From Ferrovibrio terrae_B (GTDB lineage: Bacteria; Pseudomonadota; Alphaproteobacteria; Ferrovibrionales; Ferrovibrionaceae): 15,664 nucleotides of DNA. Within the stretch, counting starts at the first letter, position 1, and every line of letters starts with the position of its first letter. Made by a program: the position numbers and the translations under genes. The notes under the pieces are model-generated. The model had not been told where the DNA came from and searched no databases. It saw only the letters and a program-made list of their open reading frames with translations. Positions 8,079-14,500 of the stretch are shown piece by piece. The stretch is taken from NCBI RefSeq assembly GCF_943371255.1, contig NZ_CALRUC010000107.1:1-15664 (forward strand), read 5' to 3'.

Positions 8079-8097
8079 CTTTGACGCCGCGTCAAAC
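8075..8097 (+). promoter_or_regulatory. MerR-type operator/promoter, copy 2 (upstream of the GST gene)
   Basis: TTGACT (8075-8080) overlaps the TGA stop of the MerR gene and leads into a perfect dyad, TTTGACGC-C-GCGTCAAA (8080-8096). The element ends about 60 bp before the GST start codon. A 20-bp spacer would put a poor -10 (CAGGCT) at 8101-8106, in line with the long-spacer promoters that MerR proteins untwist. It shares 19 of 23 positions with copy 1. Confidence 0.7.
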
Positions 8098-8156
8098 CCC
8101 CAGGCTCCTGTCGTGGCCATTCGGCCAGCTTCGCAACAACGACAGGATATCCGATC

Positions 8157-8828
8157 ATGTTGACCATCTATGGTGTGCCCTTCTCGGTCCACACCCGCAA
8201 GATCACGCTGACCGCTGCGTTCAAGGGCCTGGACTACACACTTGAACAGGTTTTCCCCTTCGATCCGCCGCAGCAGTGGGCATCGCTGAGCCCGACCGGA
8301 CTGATCCCGGCCATCAAGGACGGCGATTTCACGCTGGCCGATTCCACCGCGATTTTCCTGTATCTGGAACGCGCCTATCCGGCGCAGCCGCTGCTGCCGC
8401 AGGACGACAAACTGGCGGGCCAGGCGCTGTTTCTCGATGCCTATGCCGGCGGCACGCTGTTCCGCACCATCGTACACGGGCTGTTTTTCCAGAAGGTGCT
8501 GCGGCCCAAGGTACGCGGCGAGGCGACCGATCAGGCCGTTGTCGACCAGATCTGCAACGGGATCAGGCCGGGTGTGTTCGGCTATCTCGACAGCATCGCC
8601 GGCGGCGACTACCTGGTTGGCAACAGCCTGACCATCGCCGATATCGCGGTGGTGTCGAACCTGCTGACCTACAGCTATCTGGGGCTGGACATCGAGGCGG
8701 CGACATTCCCGAAACTGGCAGCCTATTTCAAACGCCAGATCGCCTCGTCCTTTTTCGGCACCGCCATCAGGGCCGAACAGGCCGCCGTGGACGCGATGGG
8801 ACTGGATCGCAGCCTGATCGCAGCCTGA
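8157..8828 (+). CDS. Glutathione S-transferase family protein
   Basis: A 223-residue cytosolic GST with both domains. The N-terminal thioredoxin-like fold opens LTIYGVPFSVHTRK, where S10 sits at the usual catalytic Ser/Cys position. It has the cis-proline P51 in LSPTGLIPAI and the gamma-glutamyl-binding D62-S63 in ADSTAIFLYLE. The C-terminal helical domain holds the N-capping box LTIADIAVVSN (158-168). It may conjugate, reduce or isomerise electrophiles using glutathione; the substrate cannot be read from sequence. ATG 8157 has AGGA 9 nt upstream. Its promoter carries the same dyad as the MerR gene just before it, so it is probably induced by that regulator's ligand. It converges on the SDR gene across a GC hairpin. 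Confidence 0.9.
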   Translation: MLTIYGVPFSVHTRKITLTAAFKGLDYTLEQVFPFDPPQQWASLSPTGLIPAIKDGDFTLADSTAIFLYLERAYPAQPLLPQDDKLAGQALFLDAYAGGTLFRTIVHGLFFQKVLRPKVRGEATDQAVVDQICNGIRPGVFGYLDSIAGGDYLVGNSLTIADIAVVSNLLTYSYLGLDIEAATFPKLAAYFKRQIASSFFGTAIRAEQAAVDAMGLDRSLIAA

Positions 8829-8841
8829 CGGCGATCAGGTG

Positions 8842-8864
8842 GACCGGCGCCCCGGGCGCCGGTC
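8842..8864. terminator. Bidirectional GC hairpin between GST and SDR genes
   Basis: A perfect 10-bp inverted repeat (GACCGGCGCC, 3-nt loop, GGCGCCGGTC) fills the 35-bp gap between two converging genes. Its right arm touches the SDR stop codon. It lacks a T run on both sides, but the position and stem strength suit a shared transcription stop. Confidence 0.55.
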
Positions 8865-9604
8865 TAGACGTGCTGGCCGCCGTTGATGTGGATTTCGGCG
8901 CCATTCACATAGGACGAGGTCTGGGTGCACAGGAAGTAGATGGTGGAGGCCACCTCTTCCGGCTTGCCCAGGCGGTGCATCGGGATATCCCGGCGCACGA
9001 TCTCGTCGGTGCCGGGCGACAGGATCGAGGTGTCGATCTCGCCCGGCGCGATGGCGTTGACCCGCACATTGTACGGCCCGAATTCCCAGGCCATCTCGCG
9101 GGTCAGCGCCGCCAGCGCCGCCTTGGAGGTGGCATAGGCCATGCCGGCAAACGGATGCACGCGGCCGCCGGCAATCGAGGTGACATTGACGATGGAACCC
9201 TGGGCGGCCTTCAGCTCGTCGAACAGGCCGCGCGCCAGCAGCGCCACCGAAAACAGATTGACGTTGTAGACATGCATCAGCGTCTTGAGATCAGTGTCGA
9301 GCACACCGAGCCGCGATCCGCCCGGTCCCTTGGGCGAGATGGCGGCATTGCTGACCAGCGCATCGAGCTTGCCATCGGGCAGCCGGGTCTTGAGATCGGC
9401 GATCATCGCCGGCAGCTGCTCGATGTCGTTCAGGTCCATCTGCACATGGCTTTCCGCGCCGCCCTCCCAGGGGCAGTGTTCGGAAAACGGATGGCGCGAG
9501 ACGGTGAAGACCCGCCAGCCAGCAGCGGAGAAGCGCTTCACGGTGGCATGGCCGATGCCGCGGCTGGCGCCGGTGAGAATGAGAGTGCGTTGACGATCCG
9601 ACAT
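8864..9604 (-). CDS. Short-chain dehydrogenase/reductase (SDR)
   Basis: A 246-residue classical SDR that uses NAD(P)(H) to oxidise or reduce an alcohol or ketone. It shows the Rossmann motif TGASRGIG (11-18), NAA (86-88), N114, and the catalytic set S143, Y157 and K161 in YATSK. PG and NGG near the end are also typical. R15 and the R37-H38 after the second strand suggest NADP(H), though this is not certain. The open frame runs further upstream, but MSDRQRTLIL at 9604 begins the conserved fold directly. The ribosome site there is weak (AGG about 10 nt upstream). It lies 100 bp downstream of the membrane/spermidine-synthase fusion and could share its transcript. The substrate is unknown. Confidence 0.9.
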   Translation of the reverse strand: MSDRQRTLILTGASRGIGHATVKRFSAAGWRVFTVSRHPFSEHCPWEGGAESHVQMDLNDIEQLPAMIADLKTRLPDGKLDALVSNAAISPKGPGGSRLGVLDTDLKTLMHVYNVNLFSVALLARGLFDELKAAQGSIVNVTSIAGGRVHPFAGMAYATSKAALAALTREMAWEFGPYNVRVNAIAPGEIDTSILSPGTDEIVRRDIPMHRLGKPEEVASTIYFLCTQTSSYVNGAEIHINGGQHV

Positions 9605-9630
9605 GGGCTGAGAACCTATCGCAACACTAT

Positions 9631-9651
9631 GCACCGCGCCAGCCGCGGTGC
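9631..9651 (-). promoter_or_regulatory. Stem-loop upstream of the SDR gene
   Basis: Perfect 7-bp arms GCACCGC (9631-9637) and GCGGTGC (9645-9651) flank a 7-nt loop in the 100-bp gap between the fused membrane gene and the SDR start. No T run follows on the minus strand. It may be an attenuator, a processing site or part of the SDR leader; only the structure is seen. Confidence 0.35.
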
Positions 9652-9704
9652 GGCCATGGCACACGAATTCGCCGCTTGATTCCTGCGGTTTTTGACAGGT
9701 GCGG

Positions 9705-12026
9705 TCAGATGCCCGGTTTCGCCAGAGTACCCTGGGGGGTGACTGTCGCCGCGCCGAGCCGGTTGTTGATGTAATATTCATCACGCGGGAACAGGTCGGC
9801 ATTCAGCATGGCGCCGCCGGCTTCAATCGCCACCGGCTCCCGCAGGATCGCATCGCGGAACAGGCGGTCGGCGGCGGCGGTGTCGATGCCGGCGGCGGCG
9901 AAATGGCGCCGGGTTTCGGGCAGCGCGAACAGCCGGGCCAGCCGGGCATGATCCAGCTGCACCGGCTGGCGCGAGCCGATCAGCACCGGGAAAGGCTGCA
10001 GCATCGCCACATGCGGGAATACAGCACTGAAAGTTGCCACGCTGCGCGCCGTCGGCCCCCATTGCACATAGATGCCGCCGTCATCCAGCGCGGCCAGCAC
10101 CAGCTGCATGAATTCCTGCGAGTAGAGCAGTCCGCTATGCGAGGATTCGGGCAGGATCGCATCGGCCTGGATCACATCGTAGCGGCGGTCGGCGGCGAAG
10201 ATGGCGCGGCGGCCGTCGCCGACGACGAATTCATAGCGCGGATCCTTGAGCAGCCCGGCAATGGCGGAGTCAGGCTCGCGCGCGGCAAAGGCCCGCAGCA
10301 CCTGGAACACCGGGCCGACCAGCTCGACCACGCGCACGCGCTGGGTGGCGGGATTGACGCCAGCCGCAAAGGGCGTGCCGCCGCTGCCCGAACCGATCAC
10401 CAGCACATCTTCCGGCGCCGGATGCAGCAACGGCCCGACCGCGCCGAGGAAGGCATGCTCGATCAGGAAGGGCCATTTCGACTGGGTAAAGCCCTGGATG
10501 AAAAACGGACTGGCACTGCCGTCATCACTCAGGCGGAACAGCGCCAGGCCGGAGCGGTCTTCCGCCACCAGGATGTCGTGATGTTCGGCGGCCTGGTGCA
10601 GCCGCGCCCAGAATTGCACATTGGTGGGAAAGGCTGCGACCACCACGGCCAGCACGGCGGCCAGCGCGGTGGCAAGGCCCGAGGCGACAGGCTGGCGTTC
10701 GCGCCAGGCCGCCAGACTCCAGTAGAACAGTAGAGCCACCGCCAGCAATGCCACCAGCTTGAGGCTGCCCGCGGTGCCGAGCCAGTGCAGCGCAGCCAGA
10801 CCGGTGGCCAGGCTGCCCGCCGCATTGCCGAGGATATTCGCCACCTGCACCGCGGCGACGCGCCAGCCGAGCCGGCTGAGATCGGTCTGCACCGCCTGCT
10901 GCGCCAGCGGGAAGGAAATGCCGAGCAGCAACGAGGGCGGCGCCACCAGCAGCACCGTCACCACCAGTGCCGTGGCGAGCGGCAGGCCGTAATGCCGGGT
11001 ATTCTCGGCCGCCAGCAGGCCGTCCCACCAGTCGGCGCCGGCGAGCCAGTAGACGCCCCAGATCGAGGCGAGCGCGTAGAGCGTGGCAAAGGCCTGCACG
11101 GCGAAGAAGGCGGCGCGCGTGTCGCGCAGTTTTTTCAGCCATACCGCGCCCAGCACCATGCCCAGGCCATCGGCGAGCAGGAAGCTGCCCAGAATCGTGG
11201 CGAAGCTGTAGGCGGTGTATTGCGCGATCACGCCGGCGACACGCACCCACAGGATTTCCAGCGCGACGATGGCAAAGCCCGAGACGAAGACCAGCACCGC
11301 CCAGGTGGCGAAGCCGAAGCCGCCCGTGATGGGGGCGACTGCGGATTCTTTTTGAAGCGCCGGTGCCGGTGTCGCATTGTTGCGCCACAGCACCAGGCCG
11401 ATGGCGGCGGCGATCAGGTTGAACAGCGCGCCGACACGCAGGGAATTCTCATAGCCCAGCGTGCCGATCAGCCACCAGCCGCCAAGCAGCGCGCCAAGTC
11501 CGGCGCCCAGCGTGTTGAGACCGTAGAGCCAGCCGATGCGCGGCGCTGCATCGGCCAGCGAATTGATCGCCGCCTTGGCCAGCAGCGGCAGCGAGGCGCC
11601 CATCAGCATGGTGGGAATCAGGATGCCGGCGAAGCAGACGGCGAAGATGCCCCAGCGGCTGGGCACCAGCGGGCCGATCACCTGCACGACGAAATCATAG
11701 AGAAACGCGCGGCTGCCCAGGGCGAAGATACCGATGCCGATCTCGCAGGCGACAAAGCCGATCAGGGCGGCGCGCATGCCGAGCCGGTCGGTGACCGCGC
11801 CGGCGGCGAGGCTGCCCAAGCCAAGACCCAGCAGGAAGGCCCCCACCACCAGGGCGGCGGTCACCGCATCGGAACCGGCGAACAGGCCGAGCATGCGCTG
11901 CCAGACGATCTGATCGATCAGCGCAGCGAAGCCCGACAGAAAGAAAGCGGCACATAGCGCAAGAAACGAAACGCGGGCCAGAAAAGCCACCGGACGCGAC
12001 GCGGCGTCCACACCGGACTGCACCAT
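9705..12026 (-). CDS. Fused MFS-like membrane protein / spermidine-synthase-like domain
   Basis: A 773-residue protein. The first two thirds (about 12-470) are strongly hydrophobic, with some 12-14 membrane segments in two halves (about 12-215 and 236-466) and the 'GFAALIDQIVWQRMLGLF' opening typical of fused MFS/spermidine synthases. The last third is a Rossmann methyltransferase-like domain: VLVIGSGSGG (541-550), VELVGPVF, VVGDGRRAI (601-609), YDVIQADA (616-623) and LLYSQEFM (633-640). Real spermidine synthases have GGGDG and D-x-x-DP-GPA; both are altered here, so aminopropyl transfer is doubtful. ATG 12026 has GGGGGAA upstream. The open frame continues far beyond it, antisense to the next gene, and that part is not real. 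The substrate and direction of any transport are unknown. Confidence 0.85.
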   Translation of the reverse strand: MVQSGVDAASRPVAFLARVSFLALCAAFFLSGFAALIDQIVWQRMLGLFAGSDAVTAALVVGAFLLGLGLGSLAAGAVTDRLGMRAALIGFVACEIGIGIFALGSRAFLYDFVVQVIGPLVPSRWGIFAVCFAGILIPTMLMGASLPLLAKAAINSLADAAPRIGWLYGLNTLGAGLGALLGGWWLIGTLGYENSLRVGALFNLIAAAIGLVLWRNNATPAPALQKESAVAPITGGFGFATWAVLVFVSGFAIVALEILWVRVAGVIAQYTAYSFATILGSFLLADGLGMVLGAVWLKKLRDTRAAFFAVQAFATLYALASIWGVYWLAGADWWDGLLAAENTRHYGLPLATALVVTVLLVAPPSLLLGISFPLAQQAVQTDLSRLGWRVAAVQVANILGNAAGSLATGLAALHWLGTAGSLKLVALLAVALLFYWSLAAWRERQPVASGLATALAAVLAVVVAAFPTNVQFWARLHQAAEHHDILVAEDRSGLALFRLSDDGSASPFFIQGFTQSKWPFLIEHAFLGAVGPLLHPAPEDVLVIGSGSGGTPFAAGVNPATQRVRVVELVGPVFQVLRAFAAREPDSAIAGLLKDPRYEFVVGDGRRAIFAADRRYDVIQADAILPESSHSGLLYSQEFMQLVLAALDDGGIYVQWGPTARSVATFSAVFPHVAMLQPFPVLIGSRQPVQLDHARLARLFALPETRRHFAAAGIDTAAADRLFRDAILREPVAIEAGGAMLNADLFPRDEYYINNRLGAATVTPQGTLAKPGI

Positions 12027-12197
12027 TGAGTTCCCCCGACTGTTGCAGATTTTGTACAGGGCCATGCCGGCCCGGCGCCAGCAGAAATGCCGCAGAGGGT
12101 CGCGTTTGGGCGGTGCAACGGGATTTTTCCGGCTGCTGCAGCGTTGTTCCTGTCCGCCCCGGCCGGTTGCCGGCATGGCGGCTGTCAGGGAGCGTGC

Positions 12198-13319
12198 ATG
12201 ACTCCGGCTTACACCATCGGGATCGAAGAAGAGTATTTCCTCGCCGAAGCGGACAGCAAATCCGCCGTCTCGCGCATGCCCAAAGGGTTGATCCGGCGCG
12301 CCCGCGACCGGATGGGCGCGCAGGTGACACCAGAGCTGCTGCAATCGCAGATCGAGGTGGTGACGCCGGTCTGCGCTTCGCTGGACGAGGCGCGTCAGCA
12401 TCTGCGCGGCTATCGCGATGTACTGCACGGCATCGGCGCGGAATTCGGCCTGCAGGTGTTTGCCGCCGGCACGCATCCGATGGCGGAATGGTCCGAGCAG
12501 ACGCCGACCGACAAGCCGCGCTACACCAAGCTGGCCAACGACCTGCAATTCCTCGCCATGCGCAACATGATGTGCGGCCTGCATATCCATGTCGAGGTGA
12601 GCGATCCGCATCTGCGCATCGACACCATGAATCGCGTGCTGCCCTTCCTGCCCACGCTGCTGGCGCTCAGCACCTCGTCGCCATTCTGGCGCAAGCGGCC
12701 CACCGGCCTGATGGGCTATCGCCTCGCCGCCTATGACGAACTGCCGCGCACCGGCATTCCCGATTTCTTCGTCAACCTCGCCGATTACAACGCGCTGATC
12801 GACACCATGGTATCGGCCGGCGTGATTGAAGATGCCAGCCATGTCTGGTGGGCGATCCGGCCGTCCACGCGCTTTCCCACGCTGGAGCTGCGCATCGCCG
12901 ATTCCTGCACCCATCTGGAAGACACGCTGTGCATCGCAGCCCTCTATCGCTGCCTGGTGCGCGCGTTGGGCCGCGTGCCGGAGCTGAACGGCATCTGGCG
13001 CAATCACACGCGGCTGCTGATCGAGGAAAACCGCTGGCGCGCCCAGCGCTATGGCACCACCGAAGGCCTGATCGACTTCGCCGAGAAACGCCTGGTGCCG
13101 TTTGCCGATGTGATCGAGGCCCTGCTGGCGCTGATCGCCGAGGATGCAGACACGCTTGGCTGCATGAACGAAGTGCAGCATGCCCGCACCATCCTCACGC
13201 GCGGCACATCGGCGGCGCAGCAGATGGCCCTGTATCGTCAGGCGCGCAACGATGGCGCCAGCCGCATCGAGGCCCTGCGCCGCGTGGTCGACTGGCTGGC
13301 GCAGACGACCGCCGCCTAG
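12198..13319 (+). CDS. ybdK: Carboxylate-amine ligase, YbdK type (GCS2 family)
   Basis: A 373-residue ATP-grasp-like ligase of the glutamate-cysteine ligase type 2 family, matching E. coli YbdK (372) in length. Visible blocks are IGIEEEYFL (7-15), the acidic metal/substrate strand; QIEVVTP (51-57); GTHP (91-94); CGLHIHVEV (126-134); and LELRIADS. E. coli YbdK shows only weak glutamate-cysteine ligase activity, so the physiological substrate is open and this should not be called GshA. I chose ATG 12198 over an earlier in-frame start because AGGGAG lies 5-6 nt before it. It diverges from the membrane/spermidine-synthase fusion over 171 bp and is followed 33 bp later by the S4-domain gene. Confidence 0.88.
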   Translation: MTPAYTIGIEEEYFLAEADSKSAVSRMPKGLIRRARDRMGAQVTPELLQSQIEVVTPVCASLDEARQHLRGYRDVLHGIGAEFGLQVFAAGTHPMAEWSEQTPTDKPRYTKLANDLQFLAMRNMMCGLHIHVEVSDPHLRIDTMNRVLPFLPTLLALSTSSPFWRKRPTGLMGYRLAAYDELPRTGIPDFFVNLADYNALIDTMVSAGVIEDASHVWWAIRPSTRFPTLELRIADSCTHLEDTLCIAALYRCLVRALGRVPELNGIWRNHTRLLIEENRWRAQRYGTTEGLIDFAEKRLVPFADVIEALLALIAEDADTLGCMNEVQHARTILTRGTSAAQQMALYRQARNDGASRIEALRRVVDWLAQTTAA

Positions 13320-13338
13320 CCTTTGCGAGCCGGCGCGT

Positions 13339-13344
13339 TATAGT
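13339..13344 (+). promoter_or_regulatory. Possible -10 element giving a near-leaderless S4-gene mRNA
   Basis: TATAGT matches the -10 consensus at five of six positions and lies only 8 nt before the ATG at 13353, which lacks a Shine-Dalgarno. Transcription from here would start at or next to the start codon. The -35 region is poor (TAGCCT about 16 nt upstream), so the call is weak. Confidence 0.25.
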
Positions 13345-13352
13345 CGCGCCAC

Positions 13353-13631
13353 ATGACCGATTCCGACGACCCTGTTGATGCACTGCGGCTCGACAAATGG
13401 CTGTGGCTGACCCGCTTCTGCAAGACACGCGCGATCGCGCAGAAGCTGGCGACAAAAGGCCGCATCCGCATCAACGGCCGCCCGGTCGACAAGCCGCATG
13501 CTCTGGTGCGGGTGAATGATGTCATCACCCTGCCGCTGCCGGCTGCCGTGAAGGTGTTGAAAGTGCTGGACCTGCCGGTCCGCCGCGGCCCGGCCCCGGA
13601 AGCCCAGGCGACCTACGAGCTGATCCCGTAG
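13353..13631 (+). CDS. hslR: S4-domain RNA-binding protein, Hsp15-like
   Basis: A 92-residue protein made almost wholly of an S4 RNA-binding domain: LRLDKWLWLTRFCKTRAIAQ (11-30) with the typical lysine/arginine face, then GRIRINGRPVDKPHALVRVNDVI (36-58). A basic stretch and PVRRGP follow. E. coli Hsp15 (133 residues) binds stalled 50S subunits bearing nascent chains; this copy lacks much of the basic C-terminal extension, so the same role is likely but unproven. It starts at ATG 13353, 33 bp after the ybdK stop, without a clear ribosome site. The promoter for the next gene, fdxA, lies just after its stop. Confidence 0.82.
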   Translation: MTDSDDPVDALRLDKWLWLTRFCKTRAIAQKLATKGRIRINGRPVDKPHALVRVNDVITLPLPAAVKVLKVLDLPVRRGPAPEAQATYELIP

Positions 13632-13648
13632 AATCCACGCACATTCGA

Positions 13649-13678
13649 TTGACGGCTGACCATTAGTGTACGAATAAT
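13649..13678 (+). promoter_or_regulatory. Sigma70-type promoter of fdxA
   Basis: TTGACG (13649-13654) and AATAAT (13673-13678) each match consensus at five of six positions with an 18-bp spacer, in a locally AT-rich patch. It is the best-looking promoter in the window. It predicts a leader of about 100 nt before the fdxA ATG. Confidence 0.6.
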
Positions 13679-13713
13679 TGACCGGAATGGGTGCCTGTGC
13701 TACCCGACGGGCC

Positions 13714-13735
13714 GCCGCTGCCCCATATCAGCGGC
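13714..13735 (+). promoter_or_regulatory. Stem-loop in the fdxA leader
   Basis: Perfect 7-bp arms GCCGCTG (13714-13720) and CAGCGGC (13729-13735) with an 8-nt loop lie in the predicted fdxA leader, about 50 nt before the start codon. No T run follows, so it is not a classic terminator. A stabilising or regulatory role is possible. Confidence 0.35.
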
Positions 13736-13786
13736 GCAAGCAGACCAACCCGCTTTTACGCCAGCTACACTTCCAGGGTTCCGCCG

Positions 13787-14134
13787 ATGACCTATGTCGT
13801 GACCGAGAGTTGCATCAAGTGCAAATACATGGATTGCGTCGAGGTTTGTCCGGTCGACTGCTTCTATGTCGGCGAGAACATGCTGGTCATTAACCCCGAT
13901 GAATGCATCGACTGCGGCGTCTGCGAACCGGAATGCCCGGCCGAGGCGATCCTGCCCGATACCGACAACCGGGCGGAGCAGTGGGTCGAGATGAACCGCG
14001 ACTATGCCGCCAAGTGGCCCAATATCACCCGCAAGGGCGAGGCCCCGGCCGATGCCGATGCCTGGAAGGGTGTCGAGGGCAAGTTCAAGGATCATTTCAG
14101 CCCGAACCCCGGCGCCGAAGGCACTGCCAAGTAA
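13787..14134 (+). CDS. fdxA: 7Fe-8S ferredoxin FdxA
   Basis: A 115-residue soluble electron carrier of the Azotobacter ferredoxin I type. Its cysteines are C9, C12, C17, C21, C25, C40, C43, C46 and C50. By family analogy C9, C17 and C50 hold a [3Fe-4S] cluster and C21, C40, C43 and C46 a [4Fe-4S] cluster, while C12 and C25 match the two free cysteines of the family. The cluster region (1-55) is followed by a C-terminal cap with VEMNRDYAAKWPNIT. I chose ATG 13787 because the conserved fold starts there (MTYVVTESCIKCKY) and AGGG lies upstream; the longer frame adds nonconserved sequence. It lies between the S4 gene and carD on the same strand, with its own promoter upstream. The redox partner is unknown. 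Confidence 0.95.
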   Translation: MTYVVTESCIKCKYMDCVEVCPVDCFYVGENMLVINPDECIDCGVCEPECPAEAILPDTDNRAEQWVEMNRDYAAKWPNITRKGEAPADADAWKGVEGKFKDHFSPNPGAEGTAK

Positions 14135-14500
14135 GGGGACGGCCCGGCCAGACCAGGCCGGGATCGGCGAATTCGCCTAAGCCGCAGCATAAAAAGCCTT
14201 ATTTCTACCTTTGCGCGCGGCAACCCGGCCTGTGCGGCCGGTTCGTTGCTGTCATTCGGCGGCTGTTTGTGGTAGATTTATAACCATTGAATAACCCCGG
14301 CTTGCGATCCTTTGCGGCCGGGCGAACGGCTACCGGACTGCAGGGGAGGCAAGTTGCAGCTCCGGGTTGCGTTCGCGTGATCGGTTTCGACCAGAGCGCC
14401 ATGGCAGCGGGTTCCCGTGAACCTGAACCGGTGGCTATTCGGTCGGCCTGTCCCGGTACCGGAACAGATATGGGTAAAGCCAAGCGCGAGGGTGGTTGCA
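14135..14500 (+). other. 366-bp fdxA-carD intergenic region: hairpins, promoter candidate, long leader
   Basis: No convincing gene is seen. From left to right it holds a stem CCCGGCC/GGCCGGG (14143-14162) without a T run, which may end fdxA transcription; a 12-bp palindrome GGCGAATTCGCC (14166-14177); an AT-rich stretch with CATAAAAAGCCTTATTTC; and a possible -10 at TATAAC (14279-14284) with a poor -35. About 215 nt of GC-rich leader follow, including CCCGGC/GCCGGG arms near 14296-14324. A 16-codon frame (14470-14520) overlaps the carD start. Confidence 0.5.

Noticed and set aside
7272..8477. Minus-strand open frame of 401 codons across the MerR and GST genes
   Set aside because: Antisense shadow of two genes with full domain motifs on the plus strand; it also spans their intergenic operator.
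10785..11957. Plus-strand open frame of 390 codons inside the fused membrane gene
   Set aside because: Gln/His/Arg-rich shadow of hydrophobic coding sequence; no recognisable domain.
9705..12026. Calling the fusion speE (spermidine synthase)
   Set aside because: Key catalytic blocks are altered and most of the protein is membrane-embedded.
12027..13181. Long open extension upstream of the membrane/spermidine-synthase fusion, which would make a protein of 1158 residues
   Set aside because: It is antisense to the well-supported ybdK gene and its residues are His/Arg/Gln-rich without family features. ATG 12026 has a good ribosome site and starts the membrane part directly.
12198..13319. Calling the ligase gshA (glutamate-cysteine ligase)
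   Set aside because: Length and motifs fit the YbdK branch, whose E. coli member has only weak activity of that kind.
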